From assembly GCA_030621255.1 (NCBI GenBank), contig JAUXHZ010000030.1:1-8688 (forward strand): a stretch of 8,688 nucleotides of DNA, in the 5' to 3' direction. Origin of the DNA: Candidatus Latescibacterota bacterium. GTDB lineage: Bacteria > Krumholzibacteriota > Krumholzibacteriia > Krumholzibacteriales > WJIX01. The notes under the pieces were generated by a model. The model was not told the origin of the DNA and ran no database searches. It saw nothing but the letters and a program-made list of their open reading frames with translations. Each line of letters opens with the position of its first letter. The first letter of the stretch is position 1. Made by a program: the position numbers and the translations under genes. Positions 1-7,620 of this stretch are shown here, piece after piece.

Positions 1-982
1 GATTCATCTCCATTTGCTTAAGTGCTTCCACGGCAAGTAGATCGGAGAATATGGTTTTTGGCGAAGGAGTCATCAATCCGGAAACCGCACTATCAAGGGC
101 TTCGGGATTTTCTATAAGAATTCTTTTCAAATCTCCATCTGTGATAATGCCGGCCAGTTTTCCATCTCCTCCAGTAACCCCAGTACAACCCAGTTTCTTG
201 TCAATAATCTCAATCAGGGCTTCTTTCAAAGAGGTTTCCCGGCCAACAAGAGGCAGATCATCCCCAACATGCATCAATTCCGCTACCTTCAAAAAGAGTT
301 TGCGCCCAAGAGCACCACCCGGATGAAGTAAGGCAAAATCTTCCCGCCCAAAATTTTTCTTCGTTGATACAGCAACGGCCAAAGCATCTCCCATTACCAG
401 AGAGACTGTTGTAGTCGTGGTCGGAACTACTCCTATCGAACCTGCTTCTTGCCTGACGTTTATCAACAGCACCACGTCACTTTCTTTCGCGAGCTTGGAA
501 TCCGCGCTGGACGTAATGGAAATTATTTTTACTTTGAGAGCTTTCAGATAGGGAATAATCCTTGTCACTTCTTCATTCCCGCCGCTCTTGCTGACCGCCA
601 GAAAAACATCATTTTCTACTACCATCCCCATATCACCATGGCTGGCTTCTACAGAATGTAAATAAACAGCGGGGGTACCTGTACTGCTTAATGTCGCCGC
701 TATTTTCCTGGCAATTATCCCCGATTTGCCGATTCCGCAAACGATCACTTTCCCACTGCATTCAAGCAGAATATTAACAGCTTTTTCAAACTCCTCCCCT
801 ATCCCGCGGTGCAGGGCCTTCAACCCTTCCATTTCCAGTAAAACAACTTCACGCCCGATATCTATAGCGTTCTTTTGTTCGGAAATATCAGGAGAGGAGC
901 CATTTACACCGGCCCCTTTTGCACTGTAAGAAGGGTTTTTCTCCATATCAGCAATTTCCTCTCTATCTCCATCAACATTCAT
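1..982 (-). CDS. kdsD: Arabinose 5-phosphate isomerase (KdsD/KpsF), 3' end cut by the window edge
   Basis: The enzyme interconverts D-ribulose 5-phosphate and D-arabinose 5-phosphate, the first step of Kdo synthesis, in the cytoplasm. I translated 327 codons with no stop before the window ends. A SIS sugar-isomerase domain spans about residues 65-205 with the GIGKSG loop at 83-88. A first CBS domain follows at about 237-294, and a second begins at LMTP (about 303) and is cut off, leaving roughly 30 residues missing compared with E. coli KdsD. The E. coli functional residues Lys59, His88, Glu111, Glu152 and His193 all fall on identical residues here at a constant offset of 27 (Lys86, His115, Glu138, Glu179, His220). 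The ATG at 982 has an AGGA about 8 bases upstream and gives an N-terminus about 27 residues longer than E. coli; the ATG at codon 13 is a weaker alternative. It starts 28 bases after the kdsA stop and is probably co-transcribed with it. Confidence 0.95.
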   Translation of the reverse strand, partial: MNVDGDREEIADMEKNPSYSAKGAGVNGSSPDISEQKNAIDIGREVVLLEMEGLKALHRGIGEEFEKAVNILLECSGKVIVCGIGKSGIIARKIAATLSSTGTPAVYLHSVEASHGDMGMVVENDVFLAVSKSGGNEEVTRIIPYLKALKVKIISITSSADSKLAKESDVVLLINVRQEAGSIGVVPTTTTTVSLVMGDALAVAVSTKKNFGREDFALLHPGGALGRKLFLKVAELMHVGDDLPLVGRETSLKEALIEIIDKKLGCTGVTGGDGKLAGIITDGDLKRILIENPEALDSAVSGLMTPSPKTIFSDLLAVEALKQMEMN

Positions 983-1010
983 TATGCATATCCTATTAAT
1001 AAACACATTT

Positions 1011-1835
1011 TTATTCAAAGGAATTTACAAGATCAAAAAGTTGTGACAGTTCCCGTAAAAGACCGGGCAATTTCTCGATCGGCAGCATAGTCTCCGCGTC
1101 ACACTTGCATGAAAGGGGATTAAAATGAGTTTCTATAAAGAAGCCGTCACACCCCGCGGCAGCCGCGGAACGGGCCAGAATGCCTGCAAATTCAGGGCGC
1201 CCTCCGCTGCTGGACCCCAGCCCCCCCGGAAGCTGAAGAGAATGAGTTACATCCATTATCAAAGGAATATCGAAAGGCCTCATCCTGGCAAATGATGTCA
1301 TATCAACAACAAGATTATTATATCCGAAAAGGGTTCCCCTTTCTGTAACCATTATTGATTCGGCCCCACTCCGGCGTGCCTTGTCAACCGCTAATCCCAT
1401 TTCTTCAGGAGACAAAAACTGCGCTTTCTTCAAATTCAAGGCTTTCCCTGTTTTCGCCGCGGATACTATAAGCCTCGTCTGCCTCACGAGAAACGCCGGA
1501 ATCTGTATAATATCGCATACTTCCGCAACAGAGGGAATTTCCTGGCGGCAATGCACATCGGTCAATATTGGAACACCAACTTCACCGCGTATTCTATCAA
1601 GGATTTTCAGCCCCTTTTCAATCCCCAACCCCGCGTATGAATCGAGAGAAGATCTATTGTCCTTCAGATAACTTGCTTTGAAAATATAGAAAAACCCGTT
1701 CTCTTCCGCCAACCCTGCGCATTTTTCAGCAATTCTTATCGCATCTTCTTCATCTTCCAGAGCGCACGGGCCGGCAATCAGTAAGGGCTTTTCACGGCGG
1801 GAGAGCCTCTGTTCCCCTATCACAAGAGAAGCCAT
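1011..1835 (-). CDS. kdsA: 3-deoxy-8-phosphooctulonate (Kdo8P) synthase, metal-dependent class
   Basis: It condenses phosphoenolpyruvate with arabinose 5-phosphate to give Kdo 8-phosphate. The 274-residue product is one (beta/alpha)8-barrel of normal family length. AGPCALE at 21-27 and the Kdo8P-synthase signature KDNRSS at 58-63 identify it; DAHP synthases differ at the second motif. Cys24, His198, Glu235 and Asp246 match the Aquifex aeolicus metal ligands Cys11, His185, Glu222 and Asp233 at a constant offset of 13. E. coli KdsA has Asn at the Cys position and needs no metal, so this enzyme is assigned to the metal-dependent class. I chose the ATG at 1835 because AGGTGA lies 5 bases upstream. 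A GTG at 1844, overlapping the pyrG stop, would add three residues but has a poorer ribosome site. It lies between pyrG (5-base gap) and kdsD. Confidence 0.96.
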   Translation of the reverse strand: MASLVIGEQRLSRREKPLLIAGPCALEDEEDAIRIAEKCAGLAEENGFFYIFKASYLKDNRSSLDSYAGLGIEKGLKILDRIRGEVGVPILTDVHCRQEIPSVAEVCDIIQIPAFLVRQTRLIVSAAKTGKALNLKKAQFLSPEEMGLAVDKARRSGAESIMVTERGTLFGYNNLVVDMTSFARMRPFDIPLIMDVTHSLQLPGGLGSSSGGRPEFAGILARSAAAAGCDGFFIETHFNPLSCKCDAETMLPIEKLPGLLRELSQLFDLVNSFE

Positions 1836-1840
1836 TTTTA

Positions 1841-1846
1841 TCACCT
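1841..1846 (-). promoter_or_regulatory. Ribosome binding site of kdsA, overlapping the pyrG stop
   Basis: On the minus strand AGGTGA sits 5 bases before the ATG at 1835, and its last three bases are the pyrG TGA stop. This favours the ATG over the upstream GTG at 1844 and suggests translational coupling of kdsA to pyrG. Confidence 0.6.
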
Positions 1847-3493
1847 GTCCTGACTTGCTTTCTGATGCGCTTTGCCTGCAGAGGAGACTGAATACTCAAT
1901 TGCCGTCTTAACCAATCCCTTAAAAAGAGGATGAGCTCTCTGCGGGCGGGATTTAAATTCCGGATGAAATTGCGTGGCGATAAAGAAGGGGTGTGATTGC
2001 AGCTCAACAATTTCGACAAGGTCACCATCAGGAGAAAGCCCTGAAAATATCAACCCATTGTCTTTAAGTGTCTCGCGGTAGTTATTGTTAACCTCATAGC
2101 GGTGTCTATGCCTTTCATTAATTTCAACAGAACCGTAGAGTTTCTCCGCCAGCGAACCCTTAACTATTTCACATGGATAGGATCCAAGACGCATAGTCCC
2201 GCCCATTTTCGACCGGTTGCGCTGCTCCAGCATCAGATCTATAACCGGATGTTCTACATCCTGATCAAATTCGGAACTTCCCGCGTCAAGCCCGCAAACA
2301 TTACGCGCGAACTCAATCACAACGCATTGAAGGCCGAGACAAATACCGAGCAGGGGAATTCCATTTTCCCTGGCATATTTAACCGCTAATATTTTCCCTT
2401 CAATACCCCTGTCGCCAAAACCCCCCGGAATCAAAACGCCATCTACATCGGAAAGGTATTCTGTCACCCCATTCTTCTCAACCATCTCGGCATTTACCCA
2501 TTTAATATTAACTTTAACATCGTTAGCGGCTCCCGCGTGAATAAATGATTCTATAATACTCTTGTAGGCGTCAAAGAGGTGAACGTACTTTCCGCAGATC
2601 GCGATTTCAACCGTTTTGCCGGGAGATTGTATCCTGCGAACCATTTCTTCCCACCAGCCGATATCCAGTTCGGCGCAATTGATATCAAGTTTTTCGATAA
2701 CAATTTTGTCGAGCCCTTTACTGCTCAGCCGAAGGGGAACCTCATATATTGAACCAGCATCAAGGGCTTCGATAACCGCTTCTTTCTCAACATTACAGAA
2801 GAGGGATATTTTTTTTCTTATCTCATCCTCCAGCGGCCTTTCAGATCTACAGAGCAGGATATCGGGTTGAATTCCTATCTCTCTTAAACCTCTCACACTG
2901 TTCTGAGTCGGTTTTGTCTTTAGTTCATGAGCGGCTTTAATATAAGGAACAAGAGTCAGGTGCATATATAGAACATTCTGTTTTCCAAGCTCAAAACGAA
3001 GTTGCCTTATAGCTTCAAGAAACGGCAACCCCTCAATATCTCCAGTTGTTCCGCCTATCTCTGTTATTACAATATCAATATCGCCATTCTCGTCCGCCGC
3101 CCTCATTATCTTGCTTTTTATTTCATCCGTTATATGCGGAATAACCTGGACTGTCCCCCCGAGATATCCGCCTCCGCGTTCCCTGTTGATAACAGCCTCA
3201 TAAATCTGCCCTGATGTAACATTTGATTTCTGGCTCAGATTTTTATCAGTAAACCGCTCATAATGGCCAAGATCAAGGTCGGTTTCAGCGCCGTCATCGG
3301 TAACGAAAACCTCTCCGTGCTGAAAGGGGCTCATTGTCCCGGGGTCAACATTTAAGTAGGGATCAAATTTCTGAAGAACAACATTCAAACCGCGCTGTTT
3401 GAGCAGCAACCCAAGAGATGAGGCCGCGATTCCTTTGCCGAGAGAAGATACCACACCGCCTGTAATAAAAATGTATTTCACGCTTCCGTTCAT
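1841..3493 (-). CDS. pyrG: CTP synthase (glutamine-hydrolysing)
   Basis: It converts UTP to CTP using ATP and ammonia released from glutamine. The 550-residue product has the family's usual length (E. coli 545). The N-terminal synthetase domain (about 1-268) contains the SSLGKGI nucleotide loop at 16-22, the [14 protein letters not shown] block at 68-81 and [10 protein letters not shown] at 145-154. The C-terminal class I glutamine amidotransferase domain (about 295-532) has the nucleophile Cys385 in GICLG and the His510/Glu512 pair in QFHPEF. The segment before GGTMRLG (431) is shorter than in E. coli, as in many other CTP synthases. The ATG at 3493 has GGAG 4 bases upstream and matches the family N-terminus. 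The gene sits between kdsB and kdsA, which makes sense because KdsB consumes CTP. No pyrG leader attenuator of the Bacillus kind is visible in the 43-base gap to kdsB. Confidence 0.98.
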   Translation of the reverse strand: MNGSVKYIFITGGVVSSLGKGIAASSLGLLLKQRGLNVVLQKFDPYLNVDPGTMSPFQHGEVFVTDDGAETDLDLGHYERFTDKNLSQKSNVTSGQIYEAVINRERGGGYLGGTVQVIPHITDEIKSKIMRAADENGDIDIVITEIGGTTGDIEGLPFLEAIRQLRFELGKQNVLYMHLTLVPYIKAAHELKTKPTQNSVRGLREIGIQPDILLCRSERPLEDEIRKKISLFCNVEKEAVIEALDAGSIYEVPLRLSSKGLDKIVIEKLDINCAELDIGWWEEMVRRIQSPGKTVEIAICGKYVHLFDAYKSIIESFIHAGAANDVKVNIKWVNAEMVEKNGVTEYLSDVDGVLIPGGFGDRGIEGKILAVKYARENGIPLLGICLGLQCVVIEFARNVCGLDAGSSEFDQDVEHPVIDLMLEQRNRSKMGGTMRLGSYPCEIVKGSLAEKLYGSVEINERHRHRYEVNNNYRETLKDNGLIFSGLSPDGDLVEIVELQSHPFFIATQFHPEFKSRPQRAHPLFKGLVKTAIEYSVSSAGKAHQKASQDR

Positions 3494-3536
3494 TCTTCTC
3501 CAGCCCTTTTAGGGGATACAATTACTTGAAAACACT

Positions 3537-4259
3537 TTACAGGCTATCAAAAAATATTTCAACCTTTTTTATATCTTCGGGTTTGTCAACCCCTCCGGAA
3601 ACCGCACTGCAGACTACAACTCTTATATCAACGCCATTCTCAAGGGCTCTGAGCTGTTCTAAAGACTCGATATTTTCCAACGGCCCCTGTGAAAGATTTT
3701 CATAATCGAGCAAAAAGGATCTCCTGTAGGCGTAAATTCCTATATGCCGGTAAAACCCTTTGCCGGAAACTCCAATAGGTGAACGGGAGAAATATAGAGC
3801 GTTGCCTGCAAGATCAAAAACAACTTTTACAACACCACGCCTGGACATATCAGCCTTTGAATCCGAAAATGACGCGAGGGTTCCCATTTTAATCGAGGGA
3901 TCAGCCTTCATAATCCCTATAAGTTCTTCAACTCCGTCAACCGGCAGTAACGGTTCGTCACCCTGAATATTTAAAACAATATCACAATTATTGTTTGAGA
4001 CAATTTCACACACTCTTGAAGTACCTGTATTATGAGATTTCGCGGTCATTACCGCGTTGCCTCCGTCAGCTTTCACGGCATCGGCTATGCGCGTATCATC
4101 AGTAGCCACAACCACACTTTCGACCCCCTTTATATCACAAGCCCTTCTGAACACACGCACTATCATAGGAATGCCCTTAATCAAAGCCAGGGGCTTTCCG
4201 GGAAATCTTGTTGAAGCATACCGCGCAGGTATGACGGCAATAACTTTTTGTGAAAACAA
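3537..4259 (-). CDS. kdsB: 3-deoxy-manno-octulosonate cytidylyltransferase (CMP-Kdo synthetase)
   Basis: It activates Kdo with CTP to CMP-Kdo, the donor for lipid A core glycosylation. The 240-residue protein has the family N-terminus IPARYASTRFPGKPL (10-24), QGDEPL (99-104, with Asp101 at the Mg position), ALYFSRSPI (154-162), RHIGIYAYR (171-179), SLEQLRALE (199-207) and the C-terminal GVDKPED (223-229, with Asp225 at the second Mg position). It is slightly shorter than E. coli KdsB, mainly through a shorter loop after the ALYFSR motif. The start is a TTG: GGAGGG at 4265-4270 lies exactly 5 bases upstream, and the protein then begins where the family begins. It lies 43 bases before pyrG and 75 bases after the fumarase beta subunit. 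Confidence 0.97.
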   Translation of the reverse strand: MFSQKVIAVIPARYASTRFPGKPLALIKGIPMIVRVFRRACDIKGVESVVVATDDTRIADAVKADGGNAVMTAKSHNTGTSRVCEIVSNNNCDIVLNIQGDEPLLPVDGVEELIGIMKADPSIKMGTLASFSDSKADMSRRGVVKVVFDLAGNALYFSRSPIGVSGKGFYRHIGIYAYRRSFLLDYENLSQGPLENIESLEQLRALENGVDIRVVVCSAVSGGVDKPEDIKKVEIFFDSL

Positions 4260-4264
4260 AACAA

Positions 4265-4270
4265 CCCTCC
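4265..4270 (-). promoter_or_regulatory. Ribosome binding site that sets the TTG start of kdsB
   Basis: The minus strand reads GGAGGG, then 5 bases, then TTG at 4259. No ATG or GTG in frame gives a better fit to the family N-terminus, so the rare TTG start is well supported. Confidence 0.7.
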
Positions 4271-4334
4271 GGTTAATACCATTCCGGGCGCTGATCTTTG
4301 TACGGGCGGTATTTTTCTGACGCCCTCTCCTCTT

Positions 4335-4886
4335 TTATTCAGCGTACTTTTTCTGCCCCTCAACATAAACATTGCCGCCGTGACAATCCTGAGCGACAAT
4401 CACGGGAAAGGATTCAATTTCAAGCTTTCTTATCGCTTCAGCTCCGAGATCCTCGTAGGCAACAATCTCTGAAGAAAGGATACTTTTCGCAATCAGCGCC
4501 GCGGCGCCTCCAGTAGCCGCAAAATACACGGCTGTCCCATTTTTCATGGCATCCACAACGATCTCTGTGCGCTCCCCTTTTCCTATCATACCCTTAAGGC
4601 CATTCTCTATAAGAAGAGGAGTGTATGGATCCATTCTGTAACTTGTCGTCGGGCCCGCGGAACCTATCGCCTTCCCGGGTGGTGTGGGCGCGGGGCCGAC
4701 ATAATAAATTATCTGACCCTCAAGCGGTATTGGAAGTTCCTCTCCAGACTCAATAAGTTTTACCAGGCGCTCATGGGCGCTGTCCCTTGCCGTATAGATT
4801 ATTCCTGAAAGAGACACTTTGTCTCCCGCCTTCAATTTCTTTATCTCTTCATCCTTAAGAGGCGTCTTTAATAAATATTCAGCCAT
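4335..4886 (-). CDS. Class I fumarate hydratase (or L-tartrate dehydratase) beta subunit
   Basis: This is the C-terminal half of the two-subunit, iron-sulfur-dependent fumarase/tartrate dehydratase family, which in E. coli FumA is fused into one chain. Fumarase interconverts fumarate and malate in the TCA cycle. The 183 residues are typical. Family motifs are YTARDSAHERL (31-41), GPAPTPPGKAIGSAGPTTSYRMD (64-86, substrate binding), KGMIGKGE (98-105) and YFAATGGAAAL (121-131). The ATG at 4886 follows AAGG with about 7 bases spacing. The gene starts 63 bases after the alpha subunit stop. Fumarase and L-tartrate dehydratase (TtdB) cannot be told apart reliably from these motifs. Fumarase is the more likely default because no tartrate transporter or regulator is nearby. 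Confidence 0.93.
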   Translation of the reverse strand: MAEYLLKTPLKDEEIKKLKAGDKVSLSGIIYTARDSAHERLVKLIESGEELPIPLEGQIIYYVGPAPTPPGKAIGSAGPTTSYRMDPYTPLLIENGLKGMIGKGERTEIVVDAMKNGTAVYFAATGGAAALIAKSILSSEIVAYEDLGAEAIRKLEIESFPVIVAQDCHGGNVYVEGQKKYAE

Positions 4887-4949
4887 TCTCTACCTTCCTC
4901 TAACCTGACCTAAAGAAACTCCTGATACCTTAAACCCGAAATATCACTT

Positions 4950-5792
4950 TTACAGTTCAATAAATTTATGCCGCGCGGCATGACAGTTGAGATTCATCGC
5001 GACGGGGAAAGAAGCGATATGCCGCGGAGCGGTTTCAATATGGACAGCAAGAGCCGTTGTCGTGCCCCCGAGGCCGGCCGGTCCGACTCCGGTTTTATTA
5101 ACAAGCAGAAGCAATTCCTTCTCAAGTTTGTCATAGAAGGGATCCTTGTTATCGCTGCCTACAGGCCTTAGAAGAGCCTTCTTTGAAATCTGGGCGCATC
5201 TTTCAAAGCTGCCCCCTATTCCAACACCTACCGTCACCGGGGGGCACGGATTCCCGGAAGCTTCCCTGACTCCATCGACAACAAATTTCTTTATTCCCTC
5301 TATTCCGTCAGCCGGCTTCATCATCGCTATTCTACTCATATTCTCACTCCCGCCGCCTTTGGGAACAATATACATTTTTAACTTGTCCCCTTCAACGAGC
5401 TCAAGATGAATAATGGCGGGTGTGTTATCCCCTGTATTCCCCCCCCGTACCGGATCGGACACGATCGATTTACGCAGATATCCTTCTGTATATCCCCTTT
5501 TAACACCTTCATTGACCGCGTCTTCAAATCCGCCTCCAACGATATGCAAATCCTGTCCAAGCTGGGCGAAGATCACTGTCATTCCTGTATCCTGGCATAT
5601 CGGAACTCTCTCTGTTGAGGCAATCCGGGAATTATCGAGAATCTGTTTGAGAACTTCCTTCCCTACAGGAGATTTCTCAGTTTCATAAGCCTTTTCAAGA
5701 CTCTCCTGGACATCATCCTCAAGCTTAAAATTAGCCTCCATGCAAAGCTTGGCGACAGCCTCTGTTATTATGCTGCTTTCAATTTCTCTCAT
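4950..5792 (-). CDS. Class I fumarate hydratase (or L-tartrate dehydratase) alpha subunit
   Basis: This is the iron-sulfur-binding subunit that pairs with the downstream beta subunit. The 280 residues fit the family. The probable [4Fe-4S] ligands are Cys66 (in ICQDTG), Cys183 (in NPCPP) and Cys270 (in NLNCHAARH). Their spacing (117 and 87) closely follows that of E. coli TtdA (71, 190, 277). A further Cys199 is present but is probably not a ligand. DPVRGGNTGDNTPA (113-126) and VPKGGGSENMSR (143-154) are typical. The ATG at 5792 has GGAGG 5 bases upstream. The oxygen-labile cluster suits low-oxygen growth, although class I enzymes also occur in aerobes. The 133 bases upstream hold a possible promoter, so this may be the first gene of a fum-kds transcript. 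Confidence 0.94.
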   Translation of the reverse strand: MREIESSIITEAVAKLCMEANFKLEDDVQESLEKAYETEKSPVGKEVLKQILDNSRIASTERVPICQDTGMTVIFAQLGQDLHIVGGGFEDAVNEGVKRGYTEGYLRKSIVSDPVRGGNTGDNTPAIIHLELVEGDKLKMYIVPKGGGSENMSRIAMMKPADGIEGIKKFVVDGVREASGNPCPPVTVGVGIGGSFERCAQISKKALLRPVGSDNKDPFYDKLEKELLLLVNKTGVGPAGLGGTTTALAVHIETAPRHIASFPVAMNLNCHAARHKFIEL

Positions 5793-5852
5793 TGTGTCCT
5801 CCCGCTAAACTTGAAAGGAAATAAATCCGTGAGGTACTTCACTTGCGATTGC

Positions 5853-5880
5853 TGTATAAACTTAAGTTCGCCGGCTCCAA
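5853..5880 (-). promoter_or_regulatory. Possible sigma-70-type promoter before the fumarase genes
   Basis: The minus strand has TTGGAG (5875-5880), a 16-base spacer and TATACA (5853-5858), leaving a leader of roughly 50 bases before the ATG at 5792. Both boxes are imperfect. The position, in the only sizeable gap before the fum-kds series, is the main support. Confidence 0.33.
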
Positions 5881-5925
5881 TCACCAATATACCTATGCTC
5901 CTGCAACTCAATATTTTATACAATA

Positions 5926-6582
5926 TTATAGCGCGGGGTTAAGTACTATAGTTTTTTGTTCCCCGCCCAGAATGGCCTCTGTGATATTAAACTCACTACC
6001 GTCTGTTCTTTCAACCTTATTTTCAAGCGCAAGAAATTTTTCAACCGATTCGATAGGAAACGCTACTTTCTCCGTTTTAAAATGCATCGGCACAACGATC
6101 GATGGATTAAAGTCCTCTACTATTTTATGAGCCGCGGCGGCATCAATCGTGAAATACCCTCCCACCGGAATCAGCATTATATCAATATTTACAAGCTCGG
6201 GGATTTCCTCCGGTGAAATAGTGTGACCAAGATCACCAAGATGGGCAACAGAAATTCGCCCTGTTTTTACTATGGAAATCAGGTTATTTCCGCGCTCGCT
6301 ACCTTCAGATTCATCATGGAATGTTGGGAAAGTCTTTATTTCAACACCATCGAACAAAAAATCACCTTCGCTCTCAACAACGTTTTTTATCCCCGAAATC
6401 AGATTCTCGCAACGATGGTCGGCGTGGCTATGACTTACCACGGCGATATCATAATTTCCTTTGATGGGACCATATGCAAGAGCGCCATCATAGGAACCAG
6501 CCTCATAGGGATCAAAAATGATCTTCCTCCCATCCTCAAGAATCAATTCGAAGCAGGCGTGCCCAAGATAATTAAGCTTCAT
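5926..6582 (-). CDS. Metallo-beta-lactamase-fold hydrolase (UlaG-like, Lactamase_B_3 group)
   Basis: This is a 218-residue cytoplasmic protein with no signal peptide. Metal-site motifs are visible in order: N-terminal LGHACF (6-11), DP at 24-25, HSHADH (51-56, the HxHxDH signature), His89, HLGDLGH (114-120, with His114 and Asp117) and His167 in VVPMHF. The short chain and the HACF start resemble the UPF0173/UlaG-like branch, whose members are often annotated only as metal-dependent hydrolases. The substrate cannot be inferred. The ATG at 6582 has a strong CGGAGGT 6 bases upstream. It sits between the rplU-rpmA terminator and the fumarase genes, so it is probably its own transcription unit or is read with fum. 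A weak TTGAGA-17-GAATAT pair lies at 6665-6693. It shares no obvious pathway with its neighbours. Confidence 0.88.
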   Translation of the reverse strand: MKLNYLGHACFELILEDGRKIIFDPYEAGSYDGALAYGPIKGNYDIAVVSHSHADHRCENLISGIKNVVESEGDFLFDGVEIKTFPTFHDESEGSERGNNLISIVKTGRISVAHLGDLGHTISPEEIPELVNIDIMLIPVGGYFTIDAAAAHKIVEDFNPSIVVPMHFKTEKVAFPIESVEKFLALENKVERTDGSEFNITEAILGGEQKTIVLNPAL

Positions 6583-6699
6583 AACAATACCTCCGAAATT
6601 CTAAATACAATCAACCCGCCGCACTTTTAAATCATTACTAAATTTCTTCAATAAGAAATCGTGTATATTCTCAGACTAACATATATTTCTCAATTGCTC

Positions 6700-6741
6700 A
6701 AAAAAAAGAATCCTCAGCTCTCTACAAAGCTTAGGATTCTT
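6700..6741 (-). terminator. Rho-independent terminator of rplU-rpmA
   Basis: A perfect 9-base inverted repeat, AAGAATCCT (6706-6714) and AGGATTCTT (6733-6741), continues inward across one mismatch with AGCT/AGCT (6716-6719, 6728-6731) around an 8-base loop. On the minus strand the stem runs into eight T residues (6700-6707). It begins 32 bases after the rpmA stop. Confidence 0.92.
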
Positions 6742-6773
6742 CAAAGGTTCACTGTTACTATTATCCGTAAAGG

Positions 6774-7028
6774 TTAATTAACGTAAACACTCACCTTTTT
6801 TCTTTTCTTATTCAATCTTTCATATTTGACATAACCGTCAATCAAGGCAAAAAGAGTATTATCCCTTCCCTTACGCACATTCTGACCAGGGTGAATTTTT
6901 GTACCTCTCTGACGTACGAGTATCGTGCCGGCATTAACTTCTTGCCCACCGTATCTCTTCACACCGAACGATTTCGCGTTACTGTCTCTACCATTCTTGG
7001 AACTACCAACACCCTTTTTATGTGCCAT
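6774..7028 (-). CDS. rpmA: 50S ribosomal protein L27 (bL27)
   Basis: bL27 is a large-subunit protein whose N-terminal tail reaches toward the peptidyl-transferase centre. The 84-residue product matches over its whole length: [16 protein letters not shown] at the start, [20 protein letters not shown] (24-43), HPGQNV (46-51) and a basic C-terminus. It lacks the short N-terminal extension that Firmicutes cleave with Prp. The ATG at 7028 has GGAGAGG 5 bases upstream. It follows rplU by 22 bases, the usual gene pair, and is followed by a terminator rather than by obg. Confidence 0.98.
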   Translation of the reverse strand: MAHKKGVGSSKNGRDSNAKSFGVKRYGGQEVNAGTILVRQRGTKIHPGQNVRKGRDNTLFALIDGYVKYERLNKKRKKVSVYVN

Positions 7029-7050
7029 AACAGCCTCTCCTTAACTCTTT

Positions 7051-7362
7051 CTAAGCTGATATTTCCTTGATTTTCAAAAGAGTATATCTCTGGCGATGCC
7101 CTCTTTTTCTGCGGTATTTCTTTCTGCGTTTCATCTTGAATACAACAATCTTGTTATCGCTGCCATGCTCAAGAATTTCCGCGGTTACTTTAACACCGTC
7201 CAGGTGGGGCCGGCCTATTCTTACACCCTTATCATCGGAGTAGAACAATACATTATCACACGTAACAGTACTACCGACTTCCATATCGATAAGCGGGACG
7301 TGAATATTCTCGTTTTTTTCAATCTTTATCTGTTTTCCTGCAATATCTACAATCGCGTACAC
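7051..7362 (-). CDS. rplU: 50S ribosomal protein L21 (bL21)
   Basis: bL21 is a 23S-rRNA-binding protein of the large subunit. The 103-residue length is standard. The N-terminal YAIVDIAGKQIKI corresponds to the family's YAVV...GGKQYRV block. The basic KMKRRKKYRRKRGHRQRYT stretch (77-95) with terminal KIKEI is diagnostic. The start codon is GTG at 7362: AAGGAGG (7371-7377) lies 8 bases upstream, and the following tyrosine and alanine match the family start. It forms an operon with rpmA, driven by the promoter at 7396-7424. Confidence 0.97.
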   Translation of the reverse strand: MYAIVDIAGKQIKIEKNENIHVPLIDMEVGSTVTCDNVLFYSDDKGVRIGRPHLDGVKVTAEILEHGSDNKIVVFKMKRRKKYRRKRGHRQRYTLLKIKEISA

Positions 7363-7395
7363 TTACCCTACCTCCTTAAAAAACTTGCGAATTTA

Positions 7396-7424
7396 TACAT
7401 AACAAACAGCACCCGGCAAGTCAA
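7396..7424 (-). promoter_or_regulatory. Sigma-70-type promoter of rplU-rpmA
   Basis: The minus strand has TTGACT (7419-7424), a 17-base spacer and TATGTA (7396-7401), followed by a leader of roughly 25-30 bases with a strong ribosome site before the rplU GTG. This separates rplU-rpmA from the upstream mazEF unit. Confidence 0.65.
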
Positions 7425-7620
7425 GAGTGAACTTGATTATATAAAATCCAAAGAAAGAGAGCAATATAAATATTGAGGACAAGCGGGAATAGAAATACTT
7501 ACAGCCGGCATTGCTTTTAGGCTCCCGCTCAACGCGAATACTCCATCATGGCCCGGAGATCTCTGAACAGCCGGCCAACCAGAAGAAATGACACTTGCAG
7601 AAGGAGTCCGGATATGATAT
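7425..7620 (-). other. Non-coding stretch between mazF and the rplU promoter
   Basis: No convincing gene is visible here. The 68-codon frame covering it has no ribosome binding site, overlaps the mazF end and resembles no family I know. An inverted repeat, AGCGGGA (7482-7488) and TCCCGCT (7523-7529), encloses a short AGCC/GGCT pair. It is not followed by a T run on the minus strand, so it is not a convincing mazF terminator. Confidence 0.4.

Noticed and set aside
4260..4334. Terminator between the fumarase beta subunit and kdsB
   Set aside because: A short GGGCG/CGCCC pair with a 12-base loop exists, but no T run follows it on the minus strand.
6223..6630. Plus-strand 135-codon frame
   Set aside because: It lies opposite the metallo-hydrolase, whose metal-binding motifs are intact on the minus strand. 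No ribosome binding site precedes it.
6664..6693. Promoter for the metallo-hydrolase gene
   Set aside because: TTGAGA with GAATAT or AATATA at 17-18 bases is too weak to list as a feature in such an AT-rich stretch. The gene may still have its own promoter here.
7096..7476. Plus-strand 126-codon frame
   Set aside because: It lies opposite rplU and its promoter; the bL21 match on the minus strand is decisive.
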